A stretch of DNA of 22,622 bases from NCBI GenBank assembly GCA_044448905.1, contig JBIOHJ010000044.1:1-22622 (forward strand). Reading direction: 5' to 3'. Position numbers and translations under genes: made by a program. Positions 1 to 7,849 of the stretch are shown here, piece by piece (position 1 is the first letter of the stretch; each line of letters begins with the position of its first letter). The notes beneath the pieces are model-generated. The model saw nothing but the letters and a program-made list of their open reading frames with translations. It was not told the DNA's origin and searched no databases. This DNA is from JBIOHJ01 sp044448905 (GTDB taxonomy: Bacteria; Bacteroidota; Bacteroidia; AKYH767-A; OLB10).

Positions 1-1
1 C

Positions 2-565
2 AATGATAATAACAGGGAGTGCAAAGACGGGGATGTGATACTGATGGATTTTGGATGCGAATACGCAAATTATGCAGCTGATTTAACACGGAGCATCCCG
101 GTAAACGGAAAATTTACTCCGCGCCAGCTCGATGTGTATAACGCTGTGCTGCGCGTAATGCGTGCCGCGTCAAAAATGCTGGTTCCCGGAAATACGATTG
201 AAAAGTATCATGTGGAGGTTGGGAAAATTATGGAAGAAGAGCTTTTGCAATTAGGTTTGATATCAAAAGAGGATATTAAAAAACAGAACCCCGACTGGCC
301 TGCTTATAAAAAATATTTCATGCATGGCACTTCACATTTTTTGGGTTTGGATGTGCACGACATTGGTAATAAATATGAACCCATGAAAGCCGGGATGGTT
401 TTTACCTGCGAGCCGGGAATTTATATTCCCGAGGAAAATCTAGGCATCCGAATTGAAAACGATATTTTGATTACCGATAAAGGACAGTTTGATTTGATGG
501 CTTCAATACCCATTGAAGCGGAGGAGATTGAGGAATTGATGATGAGCAGCAAGGAACTAGTATAA
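2..565 (+). CDS. Xaa-Pro aminopeptidase (M24/PepP-like), 3' part only
   Basis: This is the C-terminal, catalytic 'pita-bread' portion of an M24B metallo-aminopeptidase, which removes an N-terminal residue preceding proline. The frame is open from the first base of the window, so the N-terminal half lies outside. Numbering from the GTG at 35, all five di-metal ligands expected for PepP are visible: D5 in MDFGCEY, D16 in AADLTRS, H101 in HGTSHFLGLDVHD, E126 in TCEPGIYIP and E141 in IRIEND. The 11-residue spacing between the two Asp ligands matches E. coli PepP (D260/D271). The GTG at 35 is an internal codon, because the preceding in-frame residues (NRECKDGD) fit the family's usual run-up to the first Asp. 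The gene ends with TAA and converges on the OmpA-like gene. Metal dependence and proline specificity are known for the family; the exact substrate is inferred. Confidence 0.93.
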   Translation, partial: NDNNRECKDGDVILMDFGCEYANYAADLTRSIPVNGKFTPRQLDVYNAVLRVMRAASKMLVPGNTIEKYHVEVGKIMEEELLQLGLISKEDIKKQNPDWPAYKKYFMHGTSHFLGLDVHDIGNKYEPMKAGMVFTCEPGIYIPEENLGIRIENDILITDKGQFDLMASIPIEAEEIEELMMSSKELV

Positions 566-611
566 CAGAGTAATTTCTGCCAAAAGAACATTTCCCTTTC
601 AAAAACTCATT

Positions 612-625
612 TCCTGACCACAGGA
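612..625. terminator. weak hairpin between convergent genes
   Basis: TCCTG and CAGGA form a 5-bp stem around an ACCA loop in the 82-base gap between the convergent aminopeptidase and OmpA-like genes. A T5 tract follows about 10 bases later on the plus strand, and another follows on the minus strand. It is the only hairpin seen in this gap. The short stem and the distance to the T tracts make it a poor terminator match. Confidence 0.25.
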
Positions 626-647
626 GGCATATCATATTTTTCTGGAA

Positions 648-1337
648 TTATTCCTTCAAAATCCTCACCTCAGTCCTCCGGTTTTTCTGCCTGCCTTCAT
701 CAGTATCATTATACGCAACAGGTTCCGTATCACCATACCCTTTGGCAGTAACACGGCTGGCAGCAATGCTGTTTTTAATTAAATAATTTCTGACCGCATC
801 AGCCCTGCCCTGCGAAAGTTTAAGATTTGATTCCGGTGAACCGACATTATCAGTGTGACCTGCAATTTCAATTTCTAAAGTTGGTTTTGCTTTCATGGCT
901 TCAGCCAGCTCGTTAAGAGCTTTGAATGATTCCGTTCGCAGCGAAGACTTCCCGGTATCGAAAAAAACATTTTCCAATACATACGATTTTTCTTCTTCAT
1001 CCATCTGAATTTTCAAATCCATAGTGATGAGTTCTTTGGTGCCGGGAATTTCGAATGAACTGTATTCTTTCTGGTTCAAGAAACTTTTATACTTCACAAC
1101 ATACGCATCTCCTTTCGGGAGATACAACGAGCACGTTCCTTTATCACCCGAAACAGTTTTGAAAATCTTTTTTGTTTTTTTCGATTCAAAAATAATTTCC
1201 TCTTTTGGTTTGGGATGTAATTTAAAATCGGTGATTGACACATTTACCACCGCATCGGTAGCTGTTGCAACAAGCTGCTGTGAAGATAAAGTAAGCGAGT
1301 AAGAAAGAAGCAACGCAAGACCAAGAAGCTTTTTCAT
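648..1337 (-). CDS. OmpA_C peptidoglycan-binding envelope protein
   Basis: Probable periplasmic or outer-membrane-associated protein that anchors to peptidoglycan. I choose the ATG at 1337 (MKKLLGLALLL...), giving 229 residues with a classical signal peptide over about the first 20. A longer form starting at 1349 would place its first codon inside a spacer repeat. Numbering from 1349, residues about 30-118 form a beta-rich N-terminal domain I do not recognise. Residues about 125-231 are an OmpA_C (PF00691) domain: VFFDTGKSSL, AGHTDNVGS, LSQGRADAVRNYL and RRTEVRI. D167 and R182, 15 residues apart like the diaminopimelate-binding pair D271/R286 of Acinetobacter OmpA, are both present. There is no lipobox cysteine and no transmembrane beta-barrel of OmpA size, so it is not a full OmpA porin. 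It is last in the minus-strand run after the SDR gene, 43 bases from that gene's stop. Confidence 0.88.
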   Translation of the reverse strand: MKKLLGLALLLSYSLTLSSQQLVATATDAVVNVSITDFKLHPKPKEEIIFESKKTKKIFKTVSGDKGTCSLYLPKGDAYVVKYKSFLNQKEYSSFEIPGTKELITMDLKIQMDEEEKSYVLENVFFDTGKSSLRTESFKALNELAEAMKAKPTLEIEIAGHTDNVGSPESNLKLSQGRADAVRNYLIKNSIAASRVTAKGYGDTEPVAYNDTDEGRQKNRRTEVRILKE

Positions 1338-1346
1338 ATTATAATT

Positions 1347-1378
1347 CAATAATTTATTAACTCAACAATTCATTAACT
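1347..1378. repeat. two tandem copies of a 16-bp degenerate repeat
   Basis: CAATAATTTATTAACT (1347-1362) is followed directly by CAACAATTCATTAACT (1363-1378), 14 of 16 bases identical. The repeat fills the spacer upstream of the OmpA-like gene and runs into the first codon of that gene's longest possible reading frame, which argues for the later start at 1337. It belongs to the family of short-period spacer repeats described in the findings. Confidence 0.6.
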
Positions 1379-1380
1379 TA

Positions 1381-2091
1381 TTACACCCCCGCAAGTGTAA
1401 CCGGAATTATTTTCCCATTAAAGTATTTATAACCGTTAACGGCAAAGTCGGAAATAAATTGTGCCATCTGCTGTGGTGTGGTTGGAGCTTCAAAATCGGG
1501 AATTGCTTTTTTAAGCATTTCAGTTTGCACAGCCCCTAATGCAAGGCAATTTACAGCAATGTTGCGGTCTTTAAATTCTTCGGCAAGACACTCTGTTATA
1601 TTTGCCAAAGCCGCTTTACTGGAACTGTATGCCGATAAACCTTTAAATTTTGCACTGCCCTGGTAGCCTCCAAAGCTCCCAATGTTTACAATGTGTGATT
1701 TTTCTTTTTTTCCCATTAGCGGCAATAATGTTTTTATGAGCCTTACCGGACTGAAAACATTTACCGAATAAACCTCTTTCCAATCATCTTCTGTTAAATA
1801 TTCAAAAGGTTTGTTGATTAGCCTGCCGGCATTATTAATGAGCACATCAACCGATTTGAATTTTATCTGCTCCAGCTTTTCGCTGAGTTTTTCTAATTCA
1901 AAATTTTCAAGATCAAACACAAGGTAATGAAGGTTCGATTCAGGATTGATCTTTTTGCTTTCGGTTTTTAGCCGGTAAAGTTTTTGTTCATCACGGGAAA
2001 GCGCCAATATGATATTGGATTCGTTTTGTGATAACACAAGTGCCGTATAGTAGCCTATGCCGTTAGATGCACCGGTAATGATAATATTCAT
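1381..2091 (-). CDS. short-chain dehydrogenase/reductase (classical SDR)
   Basis: NAD(P)(H)-dependent oxidoreductase of unknown substrate, 236 residues, which is normal for a classical SDR. Visible signatures are the dinucleotide-binding TGASNGIG (6-13), NNAG (86-89), the active-site N111, the catalytic S139 in NIGSFGG, and the YSSSK motif with Y155 and K159. R33 (LSRDE) after the second strand favours NADP over NAD, as an inference. The product is soluble, with no signal or membrane segment. ATG is the only good start, since TGASNGIG sits at the usual distance from it. It lies in the minus-strand run, 66 bases downstream of mtgA and 31 bases upstream of the long form of the OmpA-like gene. 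No partner enzyme nearby suggests a pathway, so it stays a generic SDR. Confidence 0.88.
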   Translation of the reverse strand: MNIIITGASNGIGYYTALVLSQNESNIILALSRDEQKLYRLKTESKKINPESNLHYLVFDLENFELEKLSEKLEQIKFKSVDVLINNAGRLINKPFEYLTEDDWKEVYSVNVFSPVRLIKTLLPLMGKKEKSHIVNIGSFGGYQGSAKFKGLSAYSSSKAALANITECLAEEFKDRNIAVNCLALGAVQTEMLKKAIPDFEAPTTPQQMAQFISDFAVNGYKYFNGKIIPVTLAGV

Positions 2092-2111
2092 GGTACGAAT
2101 AGCTAATGGTT

Positions 2112-2154
2112 GCGAATTTACGAATTACAATTACCAACTGGCAACTGACAATTG
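2112..2154. repeat. degenerate heptamer repeat in mtgA-SDR spacer
   Basis: The spacer between mtgA and the SDR gene consists largely of short repeated words. CCAACTG (2134-2140), GCAACTG (2141-2147) and ACAATTG (2148-2154) are adjacent heptamers. They are preceded by CGAATTT and ACGAATT variants from 2113 on. No promoter match was seen in this gap on the minus strand, which fits read-through from mtgA. Confidence 0.5.
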
Positions 2155-2157
2155 GCA

Positions 2158-2847
2158 TCAAAGCTCCTTCAAATCAATATACCGCATGTGATGCAAAATC
2201 CAACCTTGCTTTTTCTTAATGTACACTGTGGGTTTTGCGGGCGACCACCTGATTGGATTTGGCAAACAGGCAGCAATCAATGCCGATTCCGAATTGGTAA
2301 GCTTTTTTGCAGGCTTGCCAAAATAATGTTGCGCAGCCGCTTCAGCACCATAAATGCCCGGGCCCATCTCAATTTCGTTAAGATAAATTTCGATAATTCG
2401 TTTCTTGCTCCAGAAAACTTCAATTAAAAACGTAAAATACACCTCAAACCCTTTACGTACCCATGAACGTGACGGAAATAAAAAAACATTTTTAGCGGTT
2501 TGCTGGCTGATGGTGCTCGCTCCTTTTACGCGTTTGCCTTTATGCCTGTCGTTATACTTTTGCGCTTTTTGGATAGCTTCAATATCAAACCCGAAATGTT
2601 CGGCAAACTTCTGGTCTTCGGCAGTAATTACTGCAAGCGGCAACGATGGAGATATTTTATCCAGCGAAACCCAATCTTTATTAAGAGTTACTTTTTTCTT
2701 CTTATCAAATGCCTGCTCCAGGCAACGCTGTATCATTAACGGAGTAATAGGGGGAGGAACGAAACGATAAATAATTACAGTAGTAATGCTGAGAATAAAA
2801 AACCAGAGAACGATTTTGAGGAAAATTCGCCAGATACGTTTGAGCAT
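2158..2847 (-). CDS. mtgA: monofunctional peptidoglycan glycosyltransferase (GT51)
   Basis: Polymerises lipid II into glycan strands on the outer face of the inner membrane. The 229-residue length is close to E. coli MtgA (242), and there is no transpeptidase domain. One N-terminal anchor helix is visible (about 9-29, IFLKIVLWFFILSITTVII). The GT51 signatures follow: AEDQKFAEHFGFD with the catalytic-base Glu at 77, GASTISQQTAKNVFL (109-123), a third block around VYFTFLIEVFWSKKRIIEIYLNEIE written here only as residues 136-160, GIYGAEAAAQHYFGK (164-178), and ESALIAACLPNP (187-198). The start is 12 bases downstream of the purL stop, so the two are probably co-transcribed, with no obvious functional link. 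All key residues expected for an active enzyme appear intact. Confidence 0.93.
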   Translation of the reverse strand: MLKRIWRIFLKIVLWFFILSITTVIIYRFVPPPITPLMIQRCLEQAFDKKKKVTLNKDWVSLDKISPSLPLAVITAEDQKFAEHFGFDIEAIQKAQKYNDRHKGKRVKGASTISQQTAKNVFLFPSRSWVRKGFEVYFTFLIEVFWSKKRIIEIYLNEIEMGPGIYGAEAAAQHYFGKPAKKLTNSESALIAACLPNPIRWSPAKPTVYIKKKQGWILHHMRYIDLKEL

Positions 2848-2859
2848 TTCTCAAATGTC

Positions 2860-5100
2860 TTAAACCTCCATCACCTTTTCAATTGCAGTATTATACAATT
2901 GTTTAAAGCCCGCAACATTACCGAAACCCTCTCGGTCAATTTTTATATCTCCGGAAGTTACTTCACCGAGGTTTGTAAATTCAACTTCCGACTCAGCAAT
3001 AAAATCAACAAAAGCATCCAGCGTATTAGCACTAACGCTTATTACAACCCGGCTTTGCGATTCGCCAAAAAGAAAAGCGTCTTTGCGGACATCTTCATCA
3101 CTGCTGATATCAAATCCAAAATTATTCTGAAGGGCAGATTCTAAAAGCGTAATAAACAATCCGCCATCCGAAACATCATGAGCGGACTCAATCAGGTTAT
3201 TTTTTATCAGTACTTTTATTAATTGCTGAGTATTGAATTCTTCATCAATATCAAAATACGGAGCAGGTGAATTTTTTATGTTGAGATAGGAATACAAATA
3301 TTCGGACGATGCAATATCATTTTGCGATTTTCCGATTAAGAAAATGCTGTCACCGGCATTTTTAAAATTCAAAGTCATAATTTTATTCTTATCTGCAAGA
3401 ATTCCAACCATGCCAATTGTGGGAGTAGGGAAAACAGGAACTTCCTCATTACCCATTTTGGAATGATTGTAGAAGCTCACATTACCTCCCGTAACCGGTG
3501 TTTGAAATTTTAAACATGCCTTGCTCATCCCTTTTATGGCATGCACAAATTGCCAATAGACCTCCGTATTATACGGGTTGCCAAAATTTAAGCAATTGGT
3601 AATTGCACTTGGCTCGCCACCCGAACAAACAATATTCCGCGCAGCTTCGGCAACAGCGATTGCACAACCCGTTTCAGGATCGCTGTATACATAACGAGCA
3701 TTGCAATCAACAGTAAGCGCCAATGCCTTGTCAGACTCTTTTATATTTACAACCGCAGCATCACTTGGACGATTGGTTGTCATATTAATCGTTCCTACCA
3801 TCGAATCATATTGATTGTACACCCAACGTCTGCTTGCAATGTTTGGGTGCGATGCAAGATGCTCTGCAATTTTTTTGTAATCCTGTTTTTCAGAAACCGA
3901 ATCAATACTAAATTTTTTATTCAGCGAAATATATTTGGGTTCTTCGTATTCGCGCTTGTAAACCGGTGCGCCACCACCAAGTACTAATGATTCAGCCGGA
4001 ACATTCGCAACCAATTCGCCATTGAAAAAATATTTCAACCGTTCGCCCGATATTACTTCTCCAATCTGTGTACAATTTAAATCCCATTTATCAAAAACCG
4101 ATTTAACAATTTCTTCCATTCCCTTTTTTACGACCACCAACATTCGTTCCTGCGATTCACTCAAAAGAATTTCCCACGGTTTCATGTTTTGTTGTCGAGT
4201 CGGAACTTTATCCAGATAAATATTCATTCCATGTTTTCCTTTTGCTGACATTTCGGAATTTGAACAAATAATTCCCGCAGCGCCCATGTCCTGCATACCA
4301 ACGACTGCACCGGTAGCAATTAATTCCAGCGTTGCTTCCAACAAAAGTTTTTCTGTGAACGGGTCGCCTACCTGTACGCTCGGTAAATCTTCGGCAGACT
4401 CTGCATGCAAATCTCCGCTCGCAAATGTGGCTCCGTGAATTCCGTCTTTGCCAGTTGCGCTGCCAACAATAAAAACAGGATTTCCTTCACCATATGAAAT
4501 TGCCGAAACAGTTTTTCCTTCTTTTACAATACCCACGCTCATTGCATTAACTAAAATATTTATGTTGTAGCAATCATCAAAAAAAACCTCACCGCCAACG
4601 GTAGGAACACCAAAAGCATTTCCGTAATCACCAATTCCTTTCACCACTCCGCGGATGAGCCATTTCATACGCTCGGAATTAATATTTCCGAAACGTAAAG
4701 AATTTAATTGTGCAATGGGTCGCGCACCCATGGTAAAAATATCGCGGTTGATTCCGCCAACACCGGTTGCAGCTCCCTGGTAAGGTTCAATTGCTGACGG
4801 ATGATTATGTGATTCAATTTTAAATGCACAGGCAAGCCCATCGCCAATGGCAACCAAACCTGCATTTTCTTCACCTGCTTTTGCCAGCATGTGGGGACCG
4901 TCTTTTGGCAAAGTCTTCAGCCAGGTAATTGAGTTTTTATAGGAACAATGTTCACTCCACATCACAGAATATAAACTCAGCTCTGTGAAATTAGGTGTAC
5001 GACCAAGAATGGATTTAATTTTCTCAAACTCTTCGGGTAAAAGACCGAGTTGTTTAGCGGCTTCAACGTTGGTTAATGTTTCCTCAGTAGCGGTATTCAT
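2860..5100 (-). CDS. purL: phosphoribosylformylglycinamidine synthase subunit PurL (small type)
   Basis: Fourth step of de novo purine synthesis: ATP-dependent conversion of FGAR to FGAM using ammonia passed from the glutaminase PurQ. At 746 residues it is the small, Bacillus-type subunit (about 740), not the about 1,300-residue fused form of E. coli. It should therefore need separate PurS and PurQ, which are not in this window. Signatures: WSEHCSYKNS (48-57) with H51, KIESHNHPSAIEPYQGAATG (94-113), DMGAAG (271-276), HDVSDGG (641-647) and FGESQSRV (678-685). These reflect the tandem PurM-like (AIRS) halves. The ATG at 5100 is preceded by a perfect TAnnTTTG box. It is the first gene of the minus-strand run towards mtgA and is divergent from the membrane-protein pair. 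No riboswitch or leader hairpin is visible in the short upstream gap. Confidence 0.96.
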   Translation of the reverse strand: MNTATEETLTNVEAAKQLGLLPEEFEKIKSILGRTPNFTELSLYSVMWSEHCSYKNSITWLKTLPKDGPHMLAKAGEENAGLVAIGDGLACAFKIESHNHPSAIEPYQGAATGVGGINRDIFTMGARPIAQLNSLRFGNINSERMKWLIRGVVKGIGDYGNAFGVPTVGGEVFFDDCYNINILVNAMSVGIVKEGKTVSAISYGEGNPVFIVGSATGKDGIHGATFASGDLHAESAEDLPSVQVGDPFTEKLLLEATLELIATGAVVGMQDMGAAGIICSNSEMSAKGKHGMNIYLDKVPTRQQNMKPWEILLSESQERMLVVVKKGMEEIVKSVFDKWDLNCTQIGEVISGERLKYFFNGELVANVPAESLVLGGGAPVYKREYEEPKYISLNKKFSIDSVSEKQDYKKIAEHLASHPNIASRRWVYNQYDSMVGTINMTTNRPSDAAVVNIKESDKALALTVDCNARYVYSDPETGCAIAVAEAARNIVCSGGEPSAITNCLNFGNPYNTEVYWQFVHAIKGMSKACLKFQTPVTGGNVSFYNHSKMGNEEVPVFPTPTIGMVGILADKNKIMTLNFKNAGDSIFLIGKSQNDIASSEYLYSYLNIKNSPAPYFDIDEEFNTQQLIKVLIKNNLIESAHDVSDGGLFITLLESALQNNFGFDISSDEDVRKDAFLFGESQSRVVISVSANTLDAFVDFIAESEVEFTNLGEVTSGDIKIDREGFGNVAGFKQLYNTAIEKVMEV

Positions 5101-5125
5101 TGTGAATTAATTCGGTAATTTGCAG

Positions 5126-5133
5126 CAAAAGTA
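5126..5133 (-). promoter_or_regulatory. -7 element of probable purL promoter
   Basis: On the minus strand this reads TACTTTTG, a perfect match to the Bacteroidetes sigma-A -7 consensus TAnnTTTG, 25 bases from the purL ATG. The -33 position holds only a weak match. Transcription would start about 5118-5120, leaving a leader of under 20 bases. A perfect 10-bp palindrome GAATTAATTC (5104-5113) lies just downstream of that start. Whether it is an operator or chance AT-rich sequence is open. Confidence 0.45.
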
Positions 5134-5142
5134 ATTACTGGA

Positions 5143-5170
5143 GTCAGAAGTCAGAAGCCGTAAATCAGAA
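5143..5170. repeat. four tandem heptamers (consensus GTCAGAA)
   Basis: GTCAGAA (5143-5149) and GTCAGAA (5150-5156) are exact copies, followed by two degenerate units at 5157-5163 and 5164-5170 (ATCAGAA), in strict 7-base register. They sit in the divergent spacer between purL and the membrane-protein pair. Confidence 0.7.
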
Positions 5171-5196
5171 TTGTTGATAAATTAATAGCTGAATAA

Positions 5197-6504
5197 TTGG
5201 AAATCCTCCTCACGCTAGCGTACACTGCTTTTTTTGTTTTCCTTATTAAAAAGGTGAGTTTTTTTTCTATTGATGGTTTTTCGAAAAATTTATTTTCCCT
5301 GTTTTTTATTCTGAAAATATTATCTGGATTCGCCCTGAGTTTGATATACACGTATTATTATACCGATCGCCTGACAGCCGATACCTTTAAATATTTTGAT
5401 GACAGCAAAATTATTTTCGATTTATTTCGGGAGGATAAAAAACTTTTTTTGCAGTTTATGATCGGGACAAACGATTACAGCGAAATGTATATGTATTATT
5501 CGAACATCATGAATAACTGGTGGAATAAATATAATATTTACAATGAAAGCCGTTCCATTATACGGCTGAATGTTATGATGCGCTTTGTTTCGATGGGATA
5601 TTACCAGGTGCATAACGTTTTTTTCAGCTTTATCTCTTTTTCAGGCTTGTTTGCACTTGCTAGATTATTTTTATACAACTTAAAAGATTTGAAAAGAGAA
5701 ATGCTGCTATTTGTTTTTTTATTTCCATCTGTTTTGTTCTGGAGTTCGGGTGTGATGAAAGACGGTATTATCTTTTTTGTTGTTGGCTTTTCACTTTATT
5801 TCGTGCATAAATACTTTTCGATGACAAGGAGAAAAATATTTCATTTCCTCTGCTTTTTAACATTTTCAATTCTACTTTTTTTTACCAAACTATATGTCTT
5901 TTTTTTATTAGTTCCTTGTTTGATTGCGTTTTATTTTAGTTATAGAAATAAGGCACATACCATAAAAGCCTTTGTAATAATATTTTCAGTTTATATAGTT
6001 CTGTTGCTTTGTGCAAAATATATTTTTCCTGAAATTGATTTTTTACAGATGCTTGCTGAAAAACAAAAAGAATTTATTCAGCTTGCCAATGATCAGAAAG
6101 CGGGCAGCACCATTCAGATTAATGAATTACAACCCAATATTTGGAGTTTGTTAAAGAATATTCCGCAGGGAATTTTTAATTCATTCTTCCGCCCGCATTT
6201 TTTCGATTCACGGTCTCCGCTGATTTTGCTTTCTGCTTTCGAAAACTTTTTTATTGTTTTGATGATGATATTAGTTCTTTTTTCTATGAACTTCAGGAAG
6301 ATTGTAGCCAATCCGTTATTTTGGTTTTCGGCTTTTTTTGTGGTCAGCCTGTTTGCATTAATAGGAATGATGACACCGGTACTTGGCGCATTGGTCAGGT
6401 ATAAGATACAGGCACTGCCGTTTTTATTTTTTATTTTTTTTACACTTGCGGAGAAAGAAAAACTGCGTAAGCGGTTTCCGTTTATGAAAACCATCATAAA
6501 ATAA
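5197..6504 (+). CDS. polytopic membrane protein, first of a tandem paralog pair
   Basis: Function not recognised. It is an inner-membrane protein of 435 residues with roughly ten hydrophobic segments, beginning at residues 1-19 and 33-53. A soluble-looking stretch at about 57-125 holds ADTFKYFDDSK (61-71) and NESRSIIRLN (116-125). Later blocks shared with the next gene are PSVLFWSSGVMKDG (177-190), LLKNIPQGIFN (318-328) and ALIGMMTPVLGALVRYK (387-403). The charged motifs between membrane segments recall polysaccharide polymerases (EpsG/Wzy) or GT-C glycosyltransferases, but this is only a resemblance. The start is TTG: a stop codon directly precedes it, no early ATG exists, and from this TTG the protein aligns without gaps to the start of its paralog (MEILLTLAYT against MEWIITVVYS). 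The coding strand is very T-rich, with several T8 runs encoding Phe. Confidence 0.8.
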   Translation: MEILLTLAYTAFFVFLIKKVSFFSIDGFSKNLFSLFFILKILSGFALSLIYTYYYTDRLTADTFKYFDDSKIIFDLFREDKKLFLQFMIGTNDYSEMYMYYSNIMNNWWNKYNIYNESRSIIRLNVMMRFVSMGYYQVHNVFFSFISFSGLFALARLFLYNLKDLKREMLLFVFLFPSVLFWSSGVMKDGIIFFVVGFSLYFVHKYFSMTRRKIFHFLCFLTFSILLFFTKLYVFFLLVPCLIAFYFSYRNKAHTIKAFVIIFSVYIVLLLCAKYIFPEIDFLQMLAEKQKEFIQLANDQKAGSTIQINELQPNIWSLLKNIPQGIFNSFFRPHFFDSRSPLILLSAFENFFIVLMMILVLFSMNFRKIVANPLFWFSAFFVVSLFALIGMMTPVLGALVRYKIQALPFLFFIFFTLAEKEKLRKRFPFMKTIIK

Positions 6505-6511
6505 TTTGCAA

Positions 6512-7789
6512 ATGGAATGGATAATAACGGTTGTTTATAGCGGGATATTTTTTTATTTTATCCTGCAGTCTTCGTATTTCCGCATTGGCGCTATTCCTCA
6601 AAAATATTTCGGAATGGTGTTTATCCTCAAGATTGTTGCGGGTATTTTTCTAGGGTACCTTTATCATAATTATTTTAACGGGGGTGATACCTTCTTGTTT
6701 TTTGACAACGCAAAAAAAATGCATGGAGTATTTGCCGAAAGCCCGGCAGATTTTTTGAAAATCGTATCCGGCTTTGATAATGACACCTCACTCGAAAAAT
6801 ATTACTCGCGTTTAGAAGACTGGACCAGCTATGAATTTTTTTACAGCGACAGCAGAACCGTAGTACGATTAAATGCGATATTATTATTTTTTTCTTTCGG
6901 ATTTTATAACGTCCACGTTGTTTTTTTTAGTTTCTTGTCTTTAATAGGATTAAACGGATTGTTCAAAATTTTTGTACAGGCCGCTCCCGGCAAAGAAAAA
7001 TCAATTTTTGCAGCCGTCTTTTTAATTCCATCCGTATTATTCTGGTCTTCGGGAATTTTGAAAGAAGGAATCCTGATGTTTGCAATTGGCATTTTCATTT
7101 ATTCTCTTAATCAGTTCACCCGGAAAAAGTTCTCCTATAAATACCTTCTGTTAATTTTTATCGGCATTACATTTCTTTTATTAATAAAAGTATATGTGTT
7201 GTTTTTATTGCTTCCGGGTATAATTGCCCTGATGTGGGCAACCCATACCGAAAATAGAAATGTCTTATTAAAATTCATTTCCTGTTATTTAATTTTTTCA
7301 ATCCTGGTATTTTCCTTACAATTTTTTCATGATGAATTAAATATTATAAAAATCATTTACTGGAAGCATCACAACTTCAAAACAGTTGCACAGCATTTTG
7401 GCTCAGGAAGCTACTATGAGCTGCCATTGCTGGAGCCGACATTATGGGGAATTGTAAAAAATATTCCGGCCGCTATTTTGAACGTCTTTATACAACCCGA
7501 CTGGAAACATTTCAGCAACCCGTTTGCCTGGGTAGCGGCACTTGAAAATATTTTCACTCTACTTTTTATTCTCCTTTCTTTATTCTTCAGAAATAAAATC
7601 CGCGATGAACAAAAGCCGTTGTTTTATCTTTCATTGTTTTTCGTGTTGTCCTTGTATGCTTTAATCGGGCTGACAACTCCTGTAATCGGCTCTTTGGTAC
7701 GATACAAAACTCCTGCATTGCCCTTTCTTTTGTTTGTCTGTATTTTGCTTTTGGATAGCACTAAAATTTTTAAAAGAAAAATTTTGTGA
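6512..7789 (+). CDS. polytopic membrane protein, second of a tandem paralog pair
   Basis: Paralog of the preceding gene, 425 residues, with the same order of hydrophobic segments and the same motifs: GDTFLFFDNAK (58-68), SDSRTVVRLN (112-121), PSVLFWSSGILKEG (173-186), IVKNIPAAILN and ALIGLTTPVIGSLVRYKTPALPF near the C-terminus. The ATG at 6512 is preferred over an in-frame TTG at 6506, because the ATG lies 7 bases after the upstream stop and lets both paralogs begin at the same place. The pair is almost certainly one transcript. No function is recognised. Conserved acidic and basic residues between membrane helices suggest an enzyme acting on a lipid-linked or polysaccharide substrate, or a transporter; this is inference. 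No neighbouring glycan gene supports a specific pathway. Confidence 0.8.
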   Translation: MEWIITVVYSGIFFYFILQSSYFRIGAIPQKYFGMVFILKIVAGIFLGYLYHNYFNGGDTFLFFDNAKKMHGVFAESPADFLKIVSGFDNDTSLEKYYSRLEDWTSYEFFYSDSRTVVRLNAILLFFSFGFYNVHVVFFSFLSLIGLNGLFKIFVQAAPGKEKSIFAAVFLIPSVLFWSSGILKEGILMFAIGIFIYSLNQFTRKKFSYKYLLLIFIGITFLLLIKVYVLFLLLPGIIALMWATHTENRNVLLKFISCYLIFSILVFSLQFFHDELNIIKIIYWKHHNFKTVAQHFGSGSYYELPLLEPTLWGIVKNIPAAILNVFIQPDWKHFSNPFAWVAALENIFTLLFILLSLFFRNKIRDEQKPLFYLSLFFVLSLYALIGLTTPVIGSLVRYKTPALPFLLFVCILLLDSTKIFKRKIL

Positions 7790-7796
7790 AGTCATT

Positions 7797-7828
7797 TTTG
7801 GGAATAAAGAATAATTCATGTACGTTTG
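7797..7828 (+). promoter_or_regulatory. promoter of the amino-acid permease gene
   Basis: TTTG at 7797-7800, a 20-base spacer, then TACGTTTG at 7821-7828. Both halves and the spacing match the Bacteroidetes sigma-A consensus (TTTG, N19-21, TAnnTTTG). Transcription would start about 7834, giving a leader of about 15 bases before the ATG at 7850. This makes the earlier in-frame TTG (7826), which lies inside the -7 box, an impossible start for this transcript. Confidence 0.7.
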
Positions 7829-7849
7829 AAAAAAATCTTATCAACAACC

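Noticed and set aside
1024..1302. Open reading frame antisense to the OmpA-like gene
   Set aside because: It lies wholly within a confidently identified gene, has no family features and reflects the complementary strand's codon pattern.
5151..5351. Minus-strand frame in the purL-membrane protein spacer
   Set aside because: Overlaps the real start of the membrane protein and the heptamer repeats; no promoter or recognisable product.
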